A stretch of 64,000 nucleotides of DNA from positions 248,001-312,000 of the forward strand of contig LXWE01000003.1 of the NCBI GenBank assembly GCA_001660395.1, in the 5' to 3' direction. The notes beneath the pieces are model-generated. The model did not search any database and was not told the origin of the DNA. It saw only the letters and a program-made list of their open reading frames with translations. The position numbers and the translations under genes are program-made. Positions 1-9,146 of this stretch are shown here, in pieces. The first letter of the stretch is position 1, and the number at the start of each line of letters is the position of its first letter. The stretch comes from Alteromonadaceae bacterium XY-R5. Lineage in GTDB: Bacteria > Pseudomonadota > Gammaproteobacteria > Enterobacterales > Alteromonadaceae.

Positions 1-425
1 CCCCTGACTGCACCTTGTGTGCAGTTCAGGGCACTAGCAAAAAACGCATCCTTGAAATCATCAGTAAACTCGCCGATGAACATATAGAAGAAATCGATCA
101 GGCAACCATACTCGCCAGTTTAATGGGCCGGGAAAAAATGGGCAGCACCGGAATCGGTAATGGCATAGCCCTTCCCCATGGACGTTTAGCAGGCCTGCCA
201 AAGCCATTTTGTGCGCTGGTCACTAGCGATGCCGCGATCTCCTACGATGCTATTGATAATCAACCCGTTGATATTTTCTTCGCCATTCTGGTTCCTGAAG
301 ATCAGGCCCAGGGACATTTGCAAACCCTGGCCATGGTGGCGCAAAAACTAAGTGACAAAGATATCCTTAAAGCCTTACGTCATGCCGACACGGCGGAATC
401 GCTCTACGAGATAATCTGCGCATGA
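1..425 (+). CDS. ptsN: PTS IIA-like nitrogen regulatory protein PtsN (5' end cut by window edge)
   Basis: EIIA-Ntr takes phosphate from NPr in the nitrogen phosphotransferase relay and acts as a cytoplasmic regulator, for example of K+ transport and envelope stress in enterics. The reading frame is open to the left edge (in-frame codons P-D-C-T before the TTG at 15), so the true start lies outside the window; the TTG is unlikely to be a start. The phosphorylated histidine sits in A-L-P-H-G-R, with its codon at 177-179. The visible 140 or so residues cover almost the whole usual length of about 150. The stop overlaps the rapZ start by 4 bases (ATGA at 422-425), which indicates translational coupling. 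The order ptsN-rapZ-npr is the usual gammaproteobacterial one. Confidence 0.95.
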   Translation, partial: PDCTLCAVQGTSKKRILEIISKLADEHIEEIDQATILASLMGREKMGSTGIGNGIALPHGRLAGLPKPFCALVTSDAAISYDAIDNQPVDIFFAILVPEDQAQGHLQTLAMVAQKLSDKDILKALRHADTAESLYEIICA

Positions 426-1270
426 AACTGATCATCATCAGTGGCCGTTCTGGTTCAGGCAAATCCATCGCGTTAAGAGCACTGGAAGATTTAGGCTATT
501 ACTGCGTCGACAATATCCCGGTTAATCTGCTACCCACTCTGACCCATACAGTGGCAGATGAATATGACCAGATTGCCGTTAGCATTGATGTGCGCAACCT
601 GCCCAAACAACCTGAAGAGCTGGTAGAAATCCTAGACTACCTGCCATCCACGAACTGGGAAGTCACCATCCTGTATCTGGATGCCAGTGATGACATGTTG
701 ATCAAACGCTTTAGCGAAACGCGCCGCTTACACCCCCTTTCTAAGCATAACAAGTCGCTTACCGATGCCATCGTGGCTGAAAGCCATTTGCTTTCGCCTA
801 TCGTTGAACGAGCCGATTTATATCTGGATACAGATAAACTCAGTGTGCATCAGCTGGCTGAACTGGTACGCGAACGGATTCTAGGTAAAAAAAGCTCTCG
901 CTTGGTGCTGATTTTTGAATCCTTTGGCTTTAAACACGGTATTCCCAAAGATGCAGACTATGTGTTTGATGCTCGCTTTCTGCCAAACCCACACTGGGAA
1001 GCAGACCTAAAACACCTGACAGGATTAGACGGTCCGGTAGAGACATTTTTGGGATCCCAGCCAATAGTGACCAAATTCATTTGGCAAATTCAGAATCTAA
1101 TCGCCACCTGGTTGCCACATCTGGAACGCAATAATCGCAGTTACGTGACGGTTGCCATTGGTTGTACCGGTGGTCAACACCGCTCGGTTTATATCGCTGA
1201 ATGTCTTGCCAAACATTTCAAAAATGCGCATCCTGATGTCCAGATACGACACAGGGAACTCAATCGTTAA
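422..1270 (+). CDS. rapZ: RNase adapter protein RapZ (YvcJ/RapZ-family P-loop protein)
   Basis: RapZ binds nucleotide and, in enterics, presents the sRNA GlmZ to RNase E, so controlling glucosamine-6-phosphate synthase and cell-wall precursor supply. The 282-residue protein has the expected length. The Walker A motif G-R-S-G-S-G-K-S is at residues 8-15, and the conserved C-terminal signature G-C-T-G-G-Q-H-R-S is near residue 245. It starts inside the ptsN stop (ATGA) and its TAA shares a base with the npr ATG at 1270, so the three genes are tightly coupled. Membership is certain; whether GlmY/GlmZ exist in this organism cannot be seen here. Confidence 0.96.
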   Translation: MKLIIISGRSGSGKSIALRALEDLGYYCVDNIPVNLLPTLTHTVADEYDQIAVSIDVRNLPKQPEELVEILDYLPSTNWEVTILYLDASDDMLIKRFSETRRLHPLSKHNKSLTDAIVAESHLLSPIVERADLYLDTDKLSVHQLAELVRERILGKKSSRLVLIFESFGFKHGIPKDADYVFDARFLPNPHWEADLKHLTGLDGPVETFLGSQPIVTKFIWQIQNLIATWLPHLERNNRSYVTVAIGCTGGQHRSVYIAECLAKHFKNAHPDVQIRHRELNR

Positions 1271-1542
1271 TGCGTTTGGAAAAAAAGCTACTCATTGTCA
1301 ACAAATTAGGCCTCCATGCCCGTGCAGCCACACAACTGGTGCAACTGGCCAACCAATTTGATGCACAAATGACCCTGAGACTAGGCGAGAAAACCGCTTC
1401 CGCTAATAGTGTACTGGGTCTGATGATGTTAGAAGGTAATCAAGGCAAAGAAGTAGACGTGATCAGTGAAGGTCCAGATGCTGAAAGCGCAATGAAAGCT
1501 ATCGAAAAACTGATAGCTGAACGCTTCAACGAAGCCGAATAA
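1270..1542 (+). CDS. ptsO: Phosphocarrier protein NPr (HPr family)
   Basis: NPr passes phosphate from EI-Ntr to PtsN in the nitrogen PTS. The protein has 90 residues, normal for HPr-like carriers. The phosphorylatable histidine is His16 in the motif G-L-H-A-R-A-A. The region that carries Ser46 in Gram-positive HPr reads A-N-S-V-L-G-L-M, as in NPr-type proteins rather than sugar-PTS HPr. The gene begins on the last base of the rapZ stop codon and ends the operon; I saw no clear terminator in the 135 bases before mgtE. The gene is also called npr. Confidence 0.94.
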   Translation: MRLEKKLLIVNKLGLHARAATQLVQLANQFDAQMTLRLGEKTASANSVLGLMMLEGNQGKEVDVISEGPDAESAMKAIEKLIAERFNEAE

Positions 1543-1677
1543 ATTCACATTATCAGGTTACTTTGCTCAAGTCTTAACCATTCAGTTCTCTCTATCCACA
1601 AATAGAAGCTGACCTTGTGTCAGCCATACACTAAACTAGCAAAACAAAATCAATAGCTTGCGATCCAGGAAAGGTCC

Positions 1678-3036
1678 ATGTCAGAAGCCCTTGAAAGCAA
1701 AACTGCTCACAGCTCACTCCAGGCAGTCAACGATGCGTTGTCTCAGGGGATGTTTGTGCATGTGCGTAAATTGCTGCATGACATGCCGCCCTGCGATATT
1801 GCCTTACTGCTGGAGTCCAGCCCAAGTAAGGCCCGAAGCGACATTTGGCAGCTAATCGATCCAGATTTTCACGGTGACGTACTAGAAGAGTTATCAGAAG
1901 ACGTACGTAACGGCATTGTCCGTTTAATGTTGCCAGAGAAGCTAGCCGACGCTCTCGAAGACATGGATACGGACGACCTGGTAGAAACCCTGTCGAGCCT
2001 GCCTGACAATGTCTCTCAGGACGTACTGCGCTCGATGGACGAGCAAGATCGCCATCGTGCCGAGGCAGCACTCTCTTACGGCGAAGATACCGCCGGTTTC
2101 ATCATGAATACCGACACCATCACCTTGCGCCCGGAAGTGTCAGTAGATGTCATCCTGCGTTATTTGCGTCTCAAAGGCGAAATCCCCGAAAACACCGACG
2201 AATTTTACGTCGTCAACCGTAACGACAAACTGGTGGGCACAGTTGCGGTCACACGTCTGTTAACCGCAAACCCGGAAGCGCAGGTGGAAGAACTCATGAA
2301 CGAGGATGCCATCGCCATCCCGGTCAATATGAGTGACAGTGAAATCGCTAAAATGTTTGAGCGCTATAACTGGGTATCTGCGCCTGTCGTAGATGATGAA
2401 CGTTGCTTACTCGGCCGTATCACCATTGATGACGTCGTTGATATTATCCGTGAAGATGCCGAACACTCGATGATGAGTATGGCGGGTTTGGATGACGAAG
2501 AAGATACCTTTGCACCAGTACTAAAAAGTACCCAACGTCGTTCGATCTGGTTAGGTGTCAACCTGATCACCGCGCTGATGGCTGCCGCCGTCAGTGATAT
2601 GTTTGAGGCAACACTTAGTCAGTTAGCTGTGCTAGCTATCCTCAATACGATTGTGCCCTCTATGGGTGGCGTTGCCGGTAACCAGACCCTGACTCTGGTC
2701 ATTCGCGGTATGGCGCTCGGCCACGTCAATAAAGGCAATGCAAACTCACTGATCAGTAAAGAATTAGCCATTGGCTTCTTTAACGGTCTGATCTGGGCGG
2801 TACTCATTGCATCAGTGATCGCTATCTGGAAACAGGACATTACCCTGGGTGCCATTATCGCCTTTGCGATGATGATCAACATGGTGGTTGCGGGTGTTGC
2901 GGGTGCGACTCTGCCAATGATCATGAAACGCCTTAAAATCGACCCAGCGCTGGCAGGCAGTGTTATCCTCACCACAGTGACAGATGTTATTGGTATCTTC
3001 GCCTTTTTAGGCACAGCAACATTGTTTTTAATGTGA
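1678..3036 (+). CDS. mgtE: Magnesium transporter MgtE
   Basis: MgtE is a Mg2+-gated Mg2+ channel of the inner membrane. The 452 residues show the family's order: an acidic, helical N domain (about 30-130) with repeated L-E-E-L-S and D-D-L-V-E-type stretches, a CBS pair (about 135-255), and five membrane helices (about 285-450) with the conserved segment P-S-M-G-G-V-A-G-N-Q-T-L. AGGAAAGG lies just before the ATG at 1678, which supports this start over an earlier one. It follows the nitrogen-PTS genes, an arrangement common in marine gammaproteobacteria, but after a 135-base gap, so it may have its own promoter. No Mg-sensing leader was recognised. Confidence 0.95.
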   Translation: MSEALESKTAHSSLQAVNDALSQGMFVHVRKLLHDMPPCDIALLLESSPSKARSDIWQLIDPDFHGDVLEELSEDVRNGIVRLMLPEKLADALEDMDTDDLVETLSSLPDNVSQDVLRSMDEQDRHRAEAALSYGEDTAGFIMNTDTITLRPEVSVDVILRYLRLKGEIPENTDEFYVVNRNDKLVGTVAVTRLLTANPEAQVEELMNEDAIAIPVNMSDSEIAKMFERYNWVSAPVVDDERCLLGRITIDDVVDIIREDAEHSMMSMAGLDDEEDTFAPVLKSTQRRSIWLGVNLITALMAAAVSDMFEATLSQLAVLAILNTIVPSMGGVAGNQTLTLVIRGMALGHVNKGNANSLISKELAIGFFNGLIWAVLIASVIAIWKQDITLGAIIAFAMMINMVVAGVAGATLPMIMKRLKIDPALAGSVILTTVTDVIGIFAFLGTATLFLM

Positions 3037-3137
3037 GTTATCTACCCTAAAATCCGCGACACTGATCTCAACGGCATGGCGACAATTGGCAGAGTTAATT
3101 AGACTGCTAAGCTCACCTTTATCGAGACAGTTGTATC

Positions 3138-4739
3138 ATGATTCGTAAACATCTCGCCCTTGCTGCCGGGCTTCTCGTGGCAGCTTCTACCCAGGTAATG
3201 GCTGCATCCCAGCTAGCCGATCAATTGGATTTAAATCAGTATCGTCAGGATGTCAAAATTCTCGCCAGTGACGCCTTCCAGGGTCGAGCTCCTTTATCTG
3301 ATGGTGAAACGAAGACCATTGCTTACCTGACAGCTGCATTCAAACAGATGGGTTTACAGCCAGCCTTTGGTGACAGCTACACCCAGGCTGTTCCCATGGC
3401 GAAAATCACCGCTGACCAGAACATGCAATTACAGGTAGGAGATTTACACTTCAAAAACGGCAGTGAGTTTACCGCCCGCACCCAGCAGATTAATCCACAT
3501 ATCCAGCTCAAGGACAACGATATCGTCTTTGTCGGCTACGGCATCAATGCCCCGGAATACGGCTGGAATGACTATGCCAACACAGATGTAAAGGGCAAAA
3601 CGGTGATTGTGCTGGTAAACGATCCAGGCTTTGCCACTCAGGATCCTGACCTGTTTACCGGTAATGCCATGACCTATTATGGACGCTGGACTTATAAGTA
3701 CGAAGAAGCGGCCCGTCAGGGTGCGAAAGCCGTATTTATTGTGCATGAAACCGCCCCAGCGGCCTATCCTTGGGGCGTGGTTGAAAACTCCAATACCAAC
3801 ACGAAGTTTACTCTGGTCGACAACAACAAAAACCTCTCCCAGGTAGGGGTAATGGGTTGGATTCAGCGCCCGGTCGCAGACAAAATTTTTGCCGCCAGCG
3901 GACTGGATTTTGAGACCTTGAAAGAATCTGCTTTAGCTAAAAACTTCACGCCAGTGACGTTAAAGCAAAAAGCTAACCTGAACCTGGATTCCAGCATCGA
4001 AATGGCCAGTTCACAAAATGTTGGGGCGATTTTACCTGGTACTGCGTATCCGAATGAATGGGTGGTACTGCATGCTCACTGGGATCACCTGGGCGAAACC
4101 GTTGAAGACGGTAAAACTGTGTATTTGAATGGTGCGGTGGATAACGCCTCTGGCGTGGCCGGAGTATTGGCATTGGCCCGTACCCTGAAACAACGCAGTC
4201 TGACTCAGCCCAATCAACGTACCCTGATGTTTTCTGCCTTTACCGCCGAAGAAACCGGCTTAATCGGCGCAACCCATTTCGCTCAAAACCCGCCGGTACC
4301 GAGCAAAAATCTGGTGGCATTCTTAAATATTGACGGTATGAACGTTAATGACGGCGTCGATTATATACTGCAATACGGCAACAAGGTTTCGTCCCTGGAA
4401 AGCTATCTCAGAGACGCGACGCAAACACAGGGCCGCACAGTCAAACCTGACCCGCGTCCACAAAATGGGTTAATGTTCCGTTCTGATCATTTTGCCTTAG
4501 CTCAGCAAGGCGTACCTGGCCTGCTATTTATGAGCCTGGGCGATACCGATCCGGACTATATTGCCCATAAGTATCACAAAGCGGCTGACGATTATGATCC
4601 TAGCTGGAGTCTGGGTGGCGTAAAACAGGATTTGGATCTGATTGGTCAGATTATGCTGACTCTGGGTAATAATCAGGATTGGCCGGTATGGCTACAGGAT
4701 TCAGATTTCAAACAACGTCGCCTGCAAGACCGTCCATAA
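3138..4739 (+). CDS. Secreted M28-family zinc aminopeptidase with PA domain
   Basis: Probable exported aminopeptidase that trims peptides outside the cytoplasm. Residues 1-22 form a Sec signal peptide ending A-M-A-A. A protease-associated (PA) domain lies around 130-260. The M28 catalytic core follows, with the five co-catalytic zinc ligand regions visible in order: H-A-H-W-D-H, V-D-N-A-S-G, A-E-E-T-G, N-I-D-G-M-N and S-D-H-F-A. The length of 533 is normal for PA-containing M28 enzymes. It stands alone between mgtE and the convergent LysR gene. The substrate is not predictable from sequence; the conserved ligands say it is active. Confidence 0.92.
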   Translation: MIRKHLALAAGLLVAASTQVMAASQLADQLDLNQYRQDVKILASDAFQGRAPLSDGETKTIAYLTAAFKQMGLQPAFGDSYTQAVPMAKITADQNMQLQVGDLHFKNGSEFTARTQQINPHIQLKDNDIVFVGYGINAPEYGWNDYANTDVKGKTVIVLVNDPGFATQDPDLFTGNAMTYYGRWTYKYEEAARQGAKAVFIVHETAPAAYPWGVVENSNTNTKFTLVDNNKNLSQVGVMGWIQRPVADKIFAASGLDFETLKESALAKNFTPVTLKQKANLNLDSSIEMASSQNVGAILPGTAYPNEWVVLHAHWDHLGETVEDGKTVYLNGAVDNASGVAGVLALARTLKQRSLTQPNQRTLMFSAFTAEETGLIGATHFAQNPPVPSKNLVAFLNIDGMNVNDGVDYILQYGNKVSSLESYLRDATQTQGRTVKPDPRPQNGLMFRSDHFALAQQGVPGLLFMSLGDTDPDYIAHKYHKAADDYDPSWSLGGVKQDLDLIGQIMLTLGNNQDWPVWLQDSDFKQRRLQDRP

Positions 4740-4761
4740 CCTCACAACGCTAGTGTCTGTC

Positions 4762-4785
4762 GCCTGCGGTTACTCTGCCGCAGGC
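4762..4785. terminator. Hairpin between convergent M28 and LysR genes
   Basis: Perfect 8-bp stem (GCCTGCGG at 4762-4769, CCGCAGGC at 4778-4785) around the lysR stop codon. No T-run follows on either strand, so it is at best a weak or Rho-assisted terminator. Confidence 0.35.
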
Positions 4786-5651
4786 TCGACGTATTCTCTG
4801 GCCAAACGGACAAATTGTTTAAATACCGGACTTTGATATTTGCCTTTGCGCCAGACCATGGTCAATGGCCGTGCAAATGTCTCAGGTAAAGTCACTGTGG
4901 CAATGTCTGGCTGATGCCGTATAGCTAACTCAGAAATAAAGCTGATCCCCAGATCTGCGGCAACCGCACTGACAATGGCTTCAAGACTATTCAATTCGTG
5001 AATTTGAGCGACATCCGATAGCCTTGGATAAAGTCGCTGGTTAAACTGCTGCCGACTACCCGAGGCCTGTTCCCGTAACACCCAACTCTGGTTATTCAAG
5101 GCCTCAAAATCGATATATTGATTGGCCAGAGGATGCTTGGTTGATGTGATCAACAGCATCTTATCTTCAAACCAGGGCAGTTGTTCCAAATCAGCCTCAG
5201 CACACACGCCTTCGACTAGGGCCACATCCAGCTCGGCATTTTGCAACATACTGGCCAGTGAATGGGTATTGGCAATATGCATGTCAGCCATAGGCATCCC
5301 CTGCCGCTGACAAAAGGCCATTAATCCGGGCATCAGATAATTGCCAATGGTTTGGCTGGCCCCCAAACGCAGTTGTCCTTGCACACCACCACGAACAAAA
5401 GTGCCTTCCAATACCTGCAGCTGACTCAGTAAATCATCCACCTGTGCACGAATGGCCTGACCTTCACTATTGAGCTTCAAATAAGGATGGATACGCTCAA
5501 ATAAGAGCGTGCCTAAATGCTGTTCCAGAAGTTTTAACGACTGTGATAGCGCACCTTTTGTCAGGCCCAAAGCCGCAGAGGCGTCGGTCAAATTACCATA
5601 GCGGGCAATGGCGCTAAACGCTTCAAGCTGTCGTGCAGTTATCCTTAACAT
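4770..5651 (-). CDS. LysR-family transcriptional regulator
   Basis: The DNA-binding winged HTH fills residues 5-64 of the product, and a LysR substrate-binding domain follows (about 90-290). An upstream ATG at 5663 is in frame, but it lies inside an inverted repeat and has no ribosome-binding site. The ATG at 5651 gives the typical LysR opening M-L-R-I-T-A-R-Q-L and is preceded by a weak GGTGAG, so I prefer it (293 residues). The gene is divergent from a TDT-type transporter at 5760, and LysR proteins commonly control the divergent neighbour, so that gene is the likely target. The effector is unknown. Confidence 0.9.
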   Translation of the reverse strand: MLRITARQLEAFSAIARYGNLTDASAALGLTKGALSQSLKLLEQHLGTLLFERIHPYLKLNSEGQAIRAQVDDLLSQLQVLEGTFVRGGVQGQLRLGASQTIGNYLMPGLMAFCQRQGMPMADMHIANTHSLASMLQNAELDVALVEGVCAEADLEQLPWFEDKMLLITSTKHPLANQYIDFEALNNQSWVLREQASGSRQQFNQRLYPRLSDVAQIHELNSLEAIVSAVAADLGISFISELAIRHQPDIATVTLPETFARPLTMVWRKGKYQSPVFKQFVRLAREYVEPAAE

Positions 5652-5660
5652 TTCACTCAC

Positions 5661-5686
5661 CATATAGTTTTATTAAACACTATGTG
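5661..5686. promoter_or_regulatory. Candidate LysR operator
   Basis: Inverted repeat CATATAGT (5661-5668), 10 bases, ACTATGTG (5679-5686), 7 of 8 pairs matching, in the gap between the divergent LysR and transporter genes. The size and A/T-rich centre fit LysR sites. It touches the alternative upstream lysR start, which suits autorepression. Confidence 0.45.
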
Positions 5687-5759
5687 AAAATTATATCGAT
5701 ATTTTAACCAATCACACAGGAGTATCTTTACCCCGTATTCAACAGCCTGACGGTTACTC

Positions 5760-6746
5760 ATGCTTAGACAACACTGCCAACATACGCCAACGGCGCTCGC
5801 CTCCCTGTCATTAGCCGTTGCAGGTTTATCCCGTTGCTGGGATTCACAGTTAATGGCCAAAGGCGAACTACAACTCACCGGTGCCCTCGTCGCCCTGCTG
5901 ATCTTATCCCCCGTACTCCTGAAATTTGCATTTTCACCTAAGCGCATCATTACAGAGTTATCTCACCCTCAGGCAGGTGCAAGTCTGCCCGCCTTGTGTA
6001 TGAGCGGGATGTTTATCGCCAACGCTCTGACGCAGATAGGCTTAGGTAAAATTGCTACAACTATTTGGCTACTGGCATTGTCGACACACCTGCTTTTATT
6101 CGCTGGCTTCCTTGGCTTTCGCTGTTATTTGCGGGACTGGAATCAGATTATGCCGGGATGGTTTGTACCTTGTGTCGGCATGGTAGTTTCCGCCCTGACA
6201 GTACCTGATGAGGCGTTATCAGGCATCGCCAAACTGATGTTTTGGCTAGGTTTACTCAATCTATCAGTGTTAATGCCCGCGGTTTGGTTTCGCTTAACCT
6301 TTGTATCCACGCTGGCAACAGACAACCTGCCAGCGCTGGCTATACTGGCGGCCCCAGTAAGTTTATGTCTAGCGGGTTACCTTAGTGTTGAGTCTGCACC
6401 CGAGCCTGGACTGATTATCCTGTTCGTCGTTTGCGCCTTGCAAATGACACTGCTGGTATATCTTGGTCTGTTTAAGCTTCTGCGCCAGCCGTTTAGCCCG
6501 GCATTTGCCGCGCTCACCTTTCCATTTGTCATCAGCGCTACGGCACTGCTAATGGCAAGTAAACCGATAGCAAACATCAGCATTTTTAGCTCACTGGGAT
6601 TCTGGATGACAAGGGCCGGTCAAATCGAGCTTATTTTTGCCACACTGATGGTCAGTTATATCGGATTACGTTTCATAATACATGGCCTTCACTACCTGAA
6701 GTCCCATCAGTGCGCTCCCATGACTGAATCCCAGATATTAAGTTAA
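5760..6746 (+). CDS. TDT-family transporter (TehA/SLAC1-like)
   Basis: Integral inner-membrane protein of 328 residues with about ten hydrophobic helices. Signatures of the tellurite-resistance/dicarboxylate transporter family are visible: H-T-P-T-A-L-A-S-L near residue 8, G-W-F-V-P-C-V-G around 132-139 and P-E-P-G-L near 213. Characterised relatives are anion channels or exporters (TehA, SLAC1, malate and sulfite permeases), so an anion is the likely cargo. It is divergent from the LysR gene at 4770, with a candidate operator between them. The specific substrate is not decidable; tellurite resistance should not be assumed. Confidence 0.8.
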   Translation: MLRQHCQHTPTALASLSLAVAGLSRCWDSQLMAKGELQLTGALVALLILSPVLLKFAFSPKRIITELSHPQAGASLPALCMSGMFIANALTQIGLGKIATTIWLLALSTHLLLFAGFLGFRCYLRDWNQIMPGWFVPCVGMVVSALTVPDEALSGIAKLMFWLGLLNLSVLMPAVWFRLTFVSTLATDNLPALAILAAPVSLCLAGYLSVESAPEPGLIILFVVCALQMTLLVYLGLFKLLRQPFSPAFAALTFPFVISATALLMASKPIANISIFSSLGFWMTRAGQIELIFATLMVSYIGLRFIIHGLHYLKSHQCAPMTESQILS

Positions 6747-6775
6747 GTCCTCAACTGATAATGTTTAACCCACAA

Positions 6776-6798
6776 AAAAGGCGCCTAAAGCGCCTTTT
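6776..6798 (-). terminator. Rho-independent terminator of arcB (bidirectional shape)
   Basis: Stem of 9 bp (AAAAGGCGC at 6776-6784, GCGCCTTTT at 6790-6798) with a 5-base loop. Read on the minus strand, it starts 2 bases after the arcB stop and runs into six T. It can also serve the transporter gene on the plus strand. Confidence 0.85.
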
Positions 6799-6800
6799 GG

Positions 6801-9146
6801 TTAATCATCGATATTTTGCTGATTCAGCCAGTCATTGAGTTTATCAATGTCCTGACTCAATGCATTTTGCAGATTCTCAACCCAGTCATGTACATTCTGC
6901 CACCAGGCCGGGTGATCCCCCTGCTGGATATCATTGGCAATCTTACGCACCCGAGCTAAGCCAACGGATCCTGCTGCACCTTTGATTTTATGGGCCTGGC
7001 TACAGACTTCATCTTTTTCATTTGCACTGAGGTTAAGCTGCAGAATTTCCATATATTCAGGAATATTATCCTGGAATACTTTCACACTGGTGCGCACCAT
7101 TTCATGACCAATGGTATCCACCAACATGTCCAGTAATTCCAAATCTAAAATTGCGTCCAGACCACTGTTGTCTGGTTCGTCTACGGGTAAAGAATGTGTC
7201 ACAGGCTGCTCATCAAACAAACGGTTAAAAACTTCAATTACCCTACTCTTTTTCACCGGTTTGGCAATAATATCGTCCATACCATTATCCAGATATTCCT
7301 GGCGGGTTTTGATCACATTGGCGGTCATGGCGACCAAAGGCGTTTGTTCCACCAAACCTTCTTCATGCAGTACATTTGCCACATCGAAGCCGGTCATATC
7401 CGGTAACTGAATGTCCAGCAGAATCAAATCGTACTGATGCTTACGGGCTTTATCTAAGGCTTCCTGACCTGTCATGGCCACATCCACCTTCTGTCCCAAC
7501 TTCTCCAGCAGGGCTTTGGCGACCATCACATTCAGCTCGATATCTTCGACCATCAGGATATTCAGGCCAGTCACCTTCAATTCTTCCAGTTGCAATGGTT
7601 TATTGCTGATATGTGCAGGCAACTCAACGGTAAAACAGGTGCCTTCGCCGACGACACTGCTAACTTTAATGTCACCTTTCATCAGCGACACCATCTCTTT
7701 ACATATCGCCAAACCAATACCGGTACCTGTGGCACTTTTATGGTCAGGATGATCCACCTGATAATACATAGCGAAGATCTTATCCAGCTCTTCTTTGGGG
7801 ATGCCAACACCGGTATCTTTGACCTTAAATTTCACCAGACTGACGCCTGGCGACTGTTCTTTAGCTTCAACACTCAGGCAGACTTTCCCTTTCTGGGTGA
7901 ATTTCACCGCGTTAAACAACAGATTCCACAGGATCTGACGTAAACGCGTGCCGTCTACCTCAACGTTCATGGGCAGCGGATCGATAATCTGCGATTCAAA
8001 TATCAGGCCTTTATCTGCCGCCAACAGTTCAATGATGCTGGATATCTCCGCAGTAAAATCGCGCAGAGAAACGGTTTTCAAACTCAGCTCTAAACGACCG
8101 CGATCTAATTTGTCCAGATCGATAATATCGTTGAAGATGTTCCCCAAAGTAATGGCGCTGGCGTAAACAGTGCTGACCCAGTTAAATTGCTCGGTTGTCA
8201 GCTTGGTATCGCGCAACATGCGGCTTAAGCCAACAATGCCGTTTAGCGGCGTACGCAATTCATGACTAATGGTCGCGATAAATGCCGTTCGGTCTTTACT
8301 TGCCTTAGCCAGCGCGACTTCTGCTTGTTTACGCTCTGTCATATCCCGGCCAAAGGCCAGCAAACCTAATCGGCGGCCATCCGGATCAAAGAAAGGAACC
8401 CGGCACATTTCATAGTATCGGCGACGGCCATCGGCAAAACGTAGCCACAACTCTTCGGTTACACCACGGTTTGTCTCCAGCACTTCCTGATCAGCAGCAA
8501 CAACCTGACGGGCCAGTTCTTCATCGAAGACTTCATAAGCCGTCAATCCGATCAACTCCATTTCAGATTTCCCCGTCATTTGCTCTGCAACACGGTTACA
8601 TCCTTCAAATCGACCTTCTTCATTACGGAAATAAATTAAATCCGGTGAAGCATCGATGATTGAGCGTAGCAGCATGGATAAATGCTGAGCCTGCTGTTCT
8701 TTTTCCGACTTATCCTGAATTTCTTTTTCCAGCTCGGCAAACAGCGCCTCACGCTCTAATTGCGCATTCTTGCGCTGCTCAATCTCATGATTCAGCTGTT
8801 TGATATTGTTTTGCAGTTCACGGTTAAGCAGGACATCTTCTTCCCGCAGACTTTCTAGCTGACTCACCACCTCTTTGAGGCTGCGACGTGACTGCTCGAG
8901 CTGCTTCACCAGCTCGCTGAAAAAGAACAGCACCCAGGGGGCACTGAGCATGGTCAGGATAACGGCGCTGAAGAAGTCTTCCAGTTCCACTTCACCGCTG
9001 ATATTAATTCTCACCACGTAGGAACCTACCAGGGTAAAAACCAGCGTTAAAAATACAAAAACAACACCGACTTTCAGCGTACCCACCCGATTAAATAACT
9101 CAGCAATGCGGATGGCCCAATGTTCGGTAGGTTTAGGTGCAGACAT
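6801..9146 (-). CDS. arcB: Aerobic respiration control hybrid sensor kinase ArcB
   Basis: Tripartite membrane kinase that reads the redox state of the quinone pool and phosphorylates ArcA to repress aerobic metabolism. From the ATG at 9146 (AGGA eight bases upstream; the ATG at 9167 lacks one) it has 781 residues against 778 in E. coli. Order: two membrane helices (about 25-80), coiled coil to 145, PAS domain (about 160-270), histidine kinase with His295 in S-H-E-L-R-T-P-L-N-G, receiver with Asp578 in L-L-D-I-Q-L-P-D, and HPt with His719 in A-H-K-I-K-G-A-A-G. These correspond to E. coli His292, Asp576 and His717. Cys183 (G-C-N-R) matches redox Cys180. The second cysteine, Cys248, lies four residues beyond the place of Cys241. 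As in E. coli, it neighbours gltBD. Confidence 0.95.
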   Translation of the reverse strand: MSAPKPTEHWAIRIAELFNRVGTLKVGVVFVFLTLVFTLVGSYVVRINISGEVELEDFFSAVILTMLSAPWVLFFFSELVKQLEQSRRSLKEVVSQLESLREEDVLLNRELQNNIKQLNHEIEQRKNAQLEREALFAELEKEIQDKSEKEQQAQHLSMLLRSIIDASPDLIYFRNEEGRFEGCNRVAEQMTGKSEMELIGLTAYEVFDEELARQVVAADQEVLETNRGVTEELWLRFADGRRRYYEMCRVPFFDPDGRRLGLLAFGRDMTERKQAEVALAKASKDRTAFIATISHELRTPLNGIVGLSRMLRDTKLTTEQFNWVSTVYASAITLGNIFNDIIDLDKLDRGRLELSLKTVSLRDFTAEISSIIELLAADKGLIFESQIIDPLPMNVEVDGTRLRQILWNLLFNAVKFTQKGKVCLSVEAKEQSPGVSLVKFKVKDTGVGIPKEELDKIFAMYYQVDHPDHKSATGTGIGLAICKEMVSLMKGDIKVSSVVGEGTCFTVELPAHISNKPLQLEELKVTGLNILMVEDIELNVMVAKALLEKLGQKVDVAMTGQEALDKARKHQYDLILLDIQLPDMTGFDVANVLHEEGLVEQTPLVAMTANVIKTRQEYLDNGMDDIIAKPVKKSRVIEVFNRLFDEQPVTHSLPVDEPDNSGLDAILDLELLDMLVDTIGHEMVRTSVKVFQDNIPEYMEILQLNLSANEKDEVCSQAHKIKGAAGSVGLARVRKIANDIQQGDHPAWWQNVHDWVENLQNALSQDIDKLNDWLNQQNIDD

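Noticed and set aside
5760-6746. Annotation as tellurite-resistance protein TehA
   Set aside because: Family membership is likely, but most TDT proteins move organic or inorganic anions, and no tehB is nearby.
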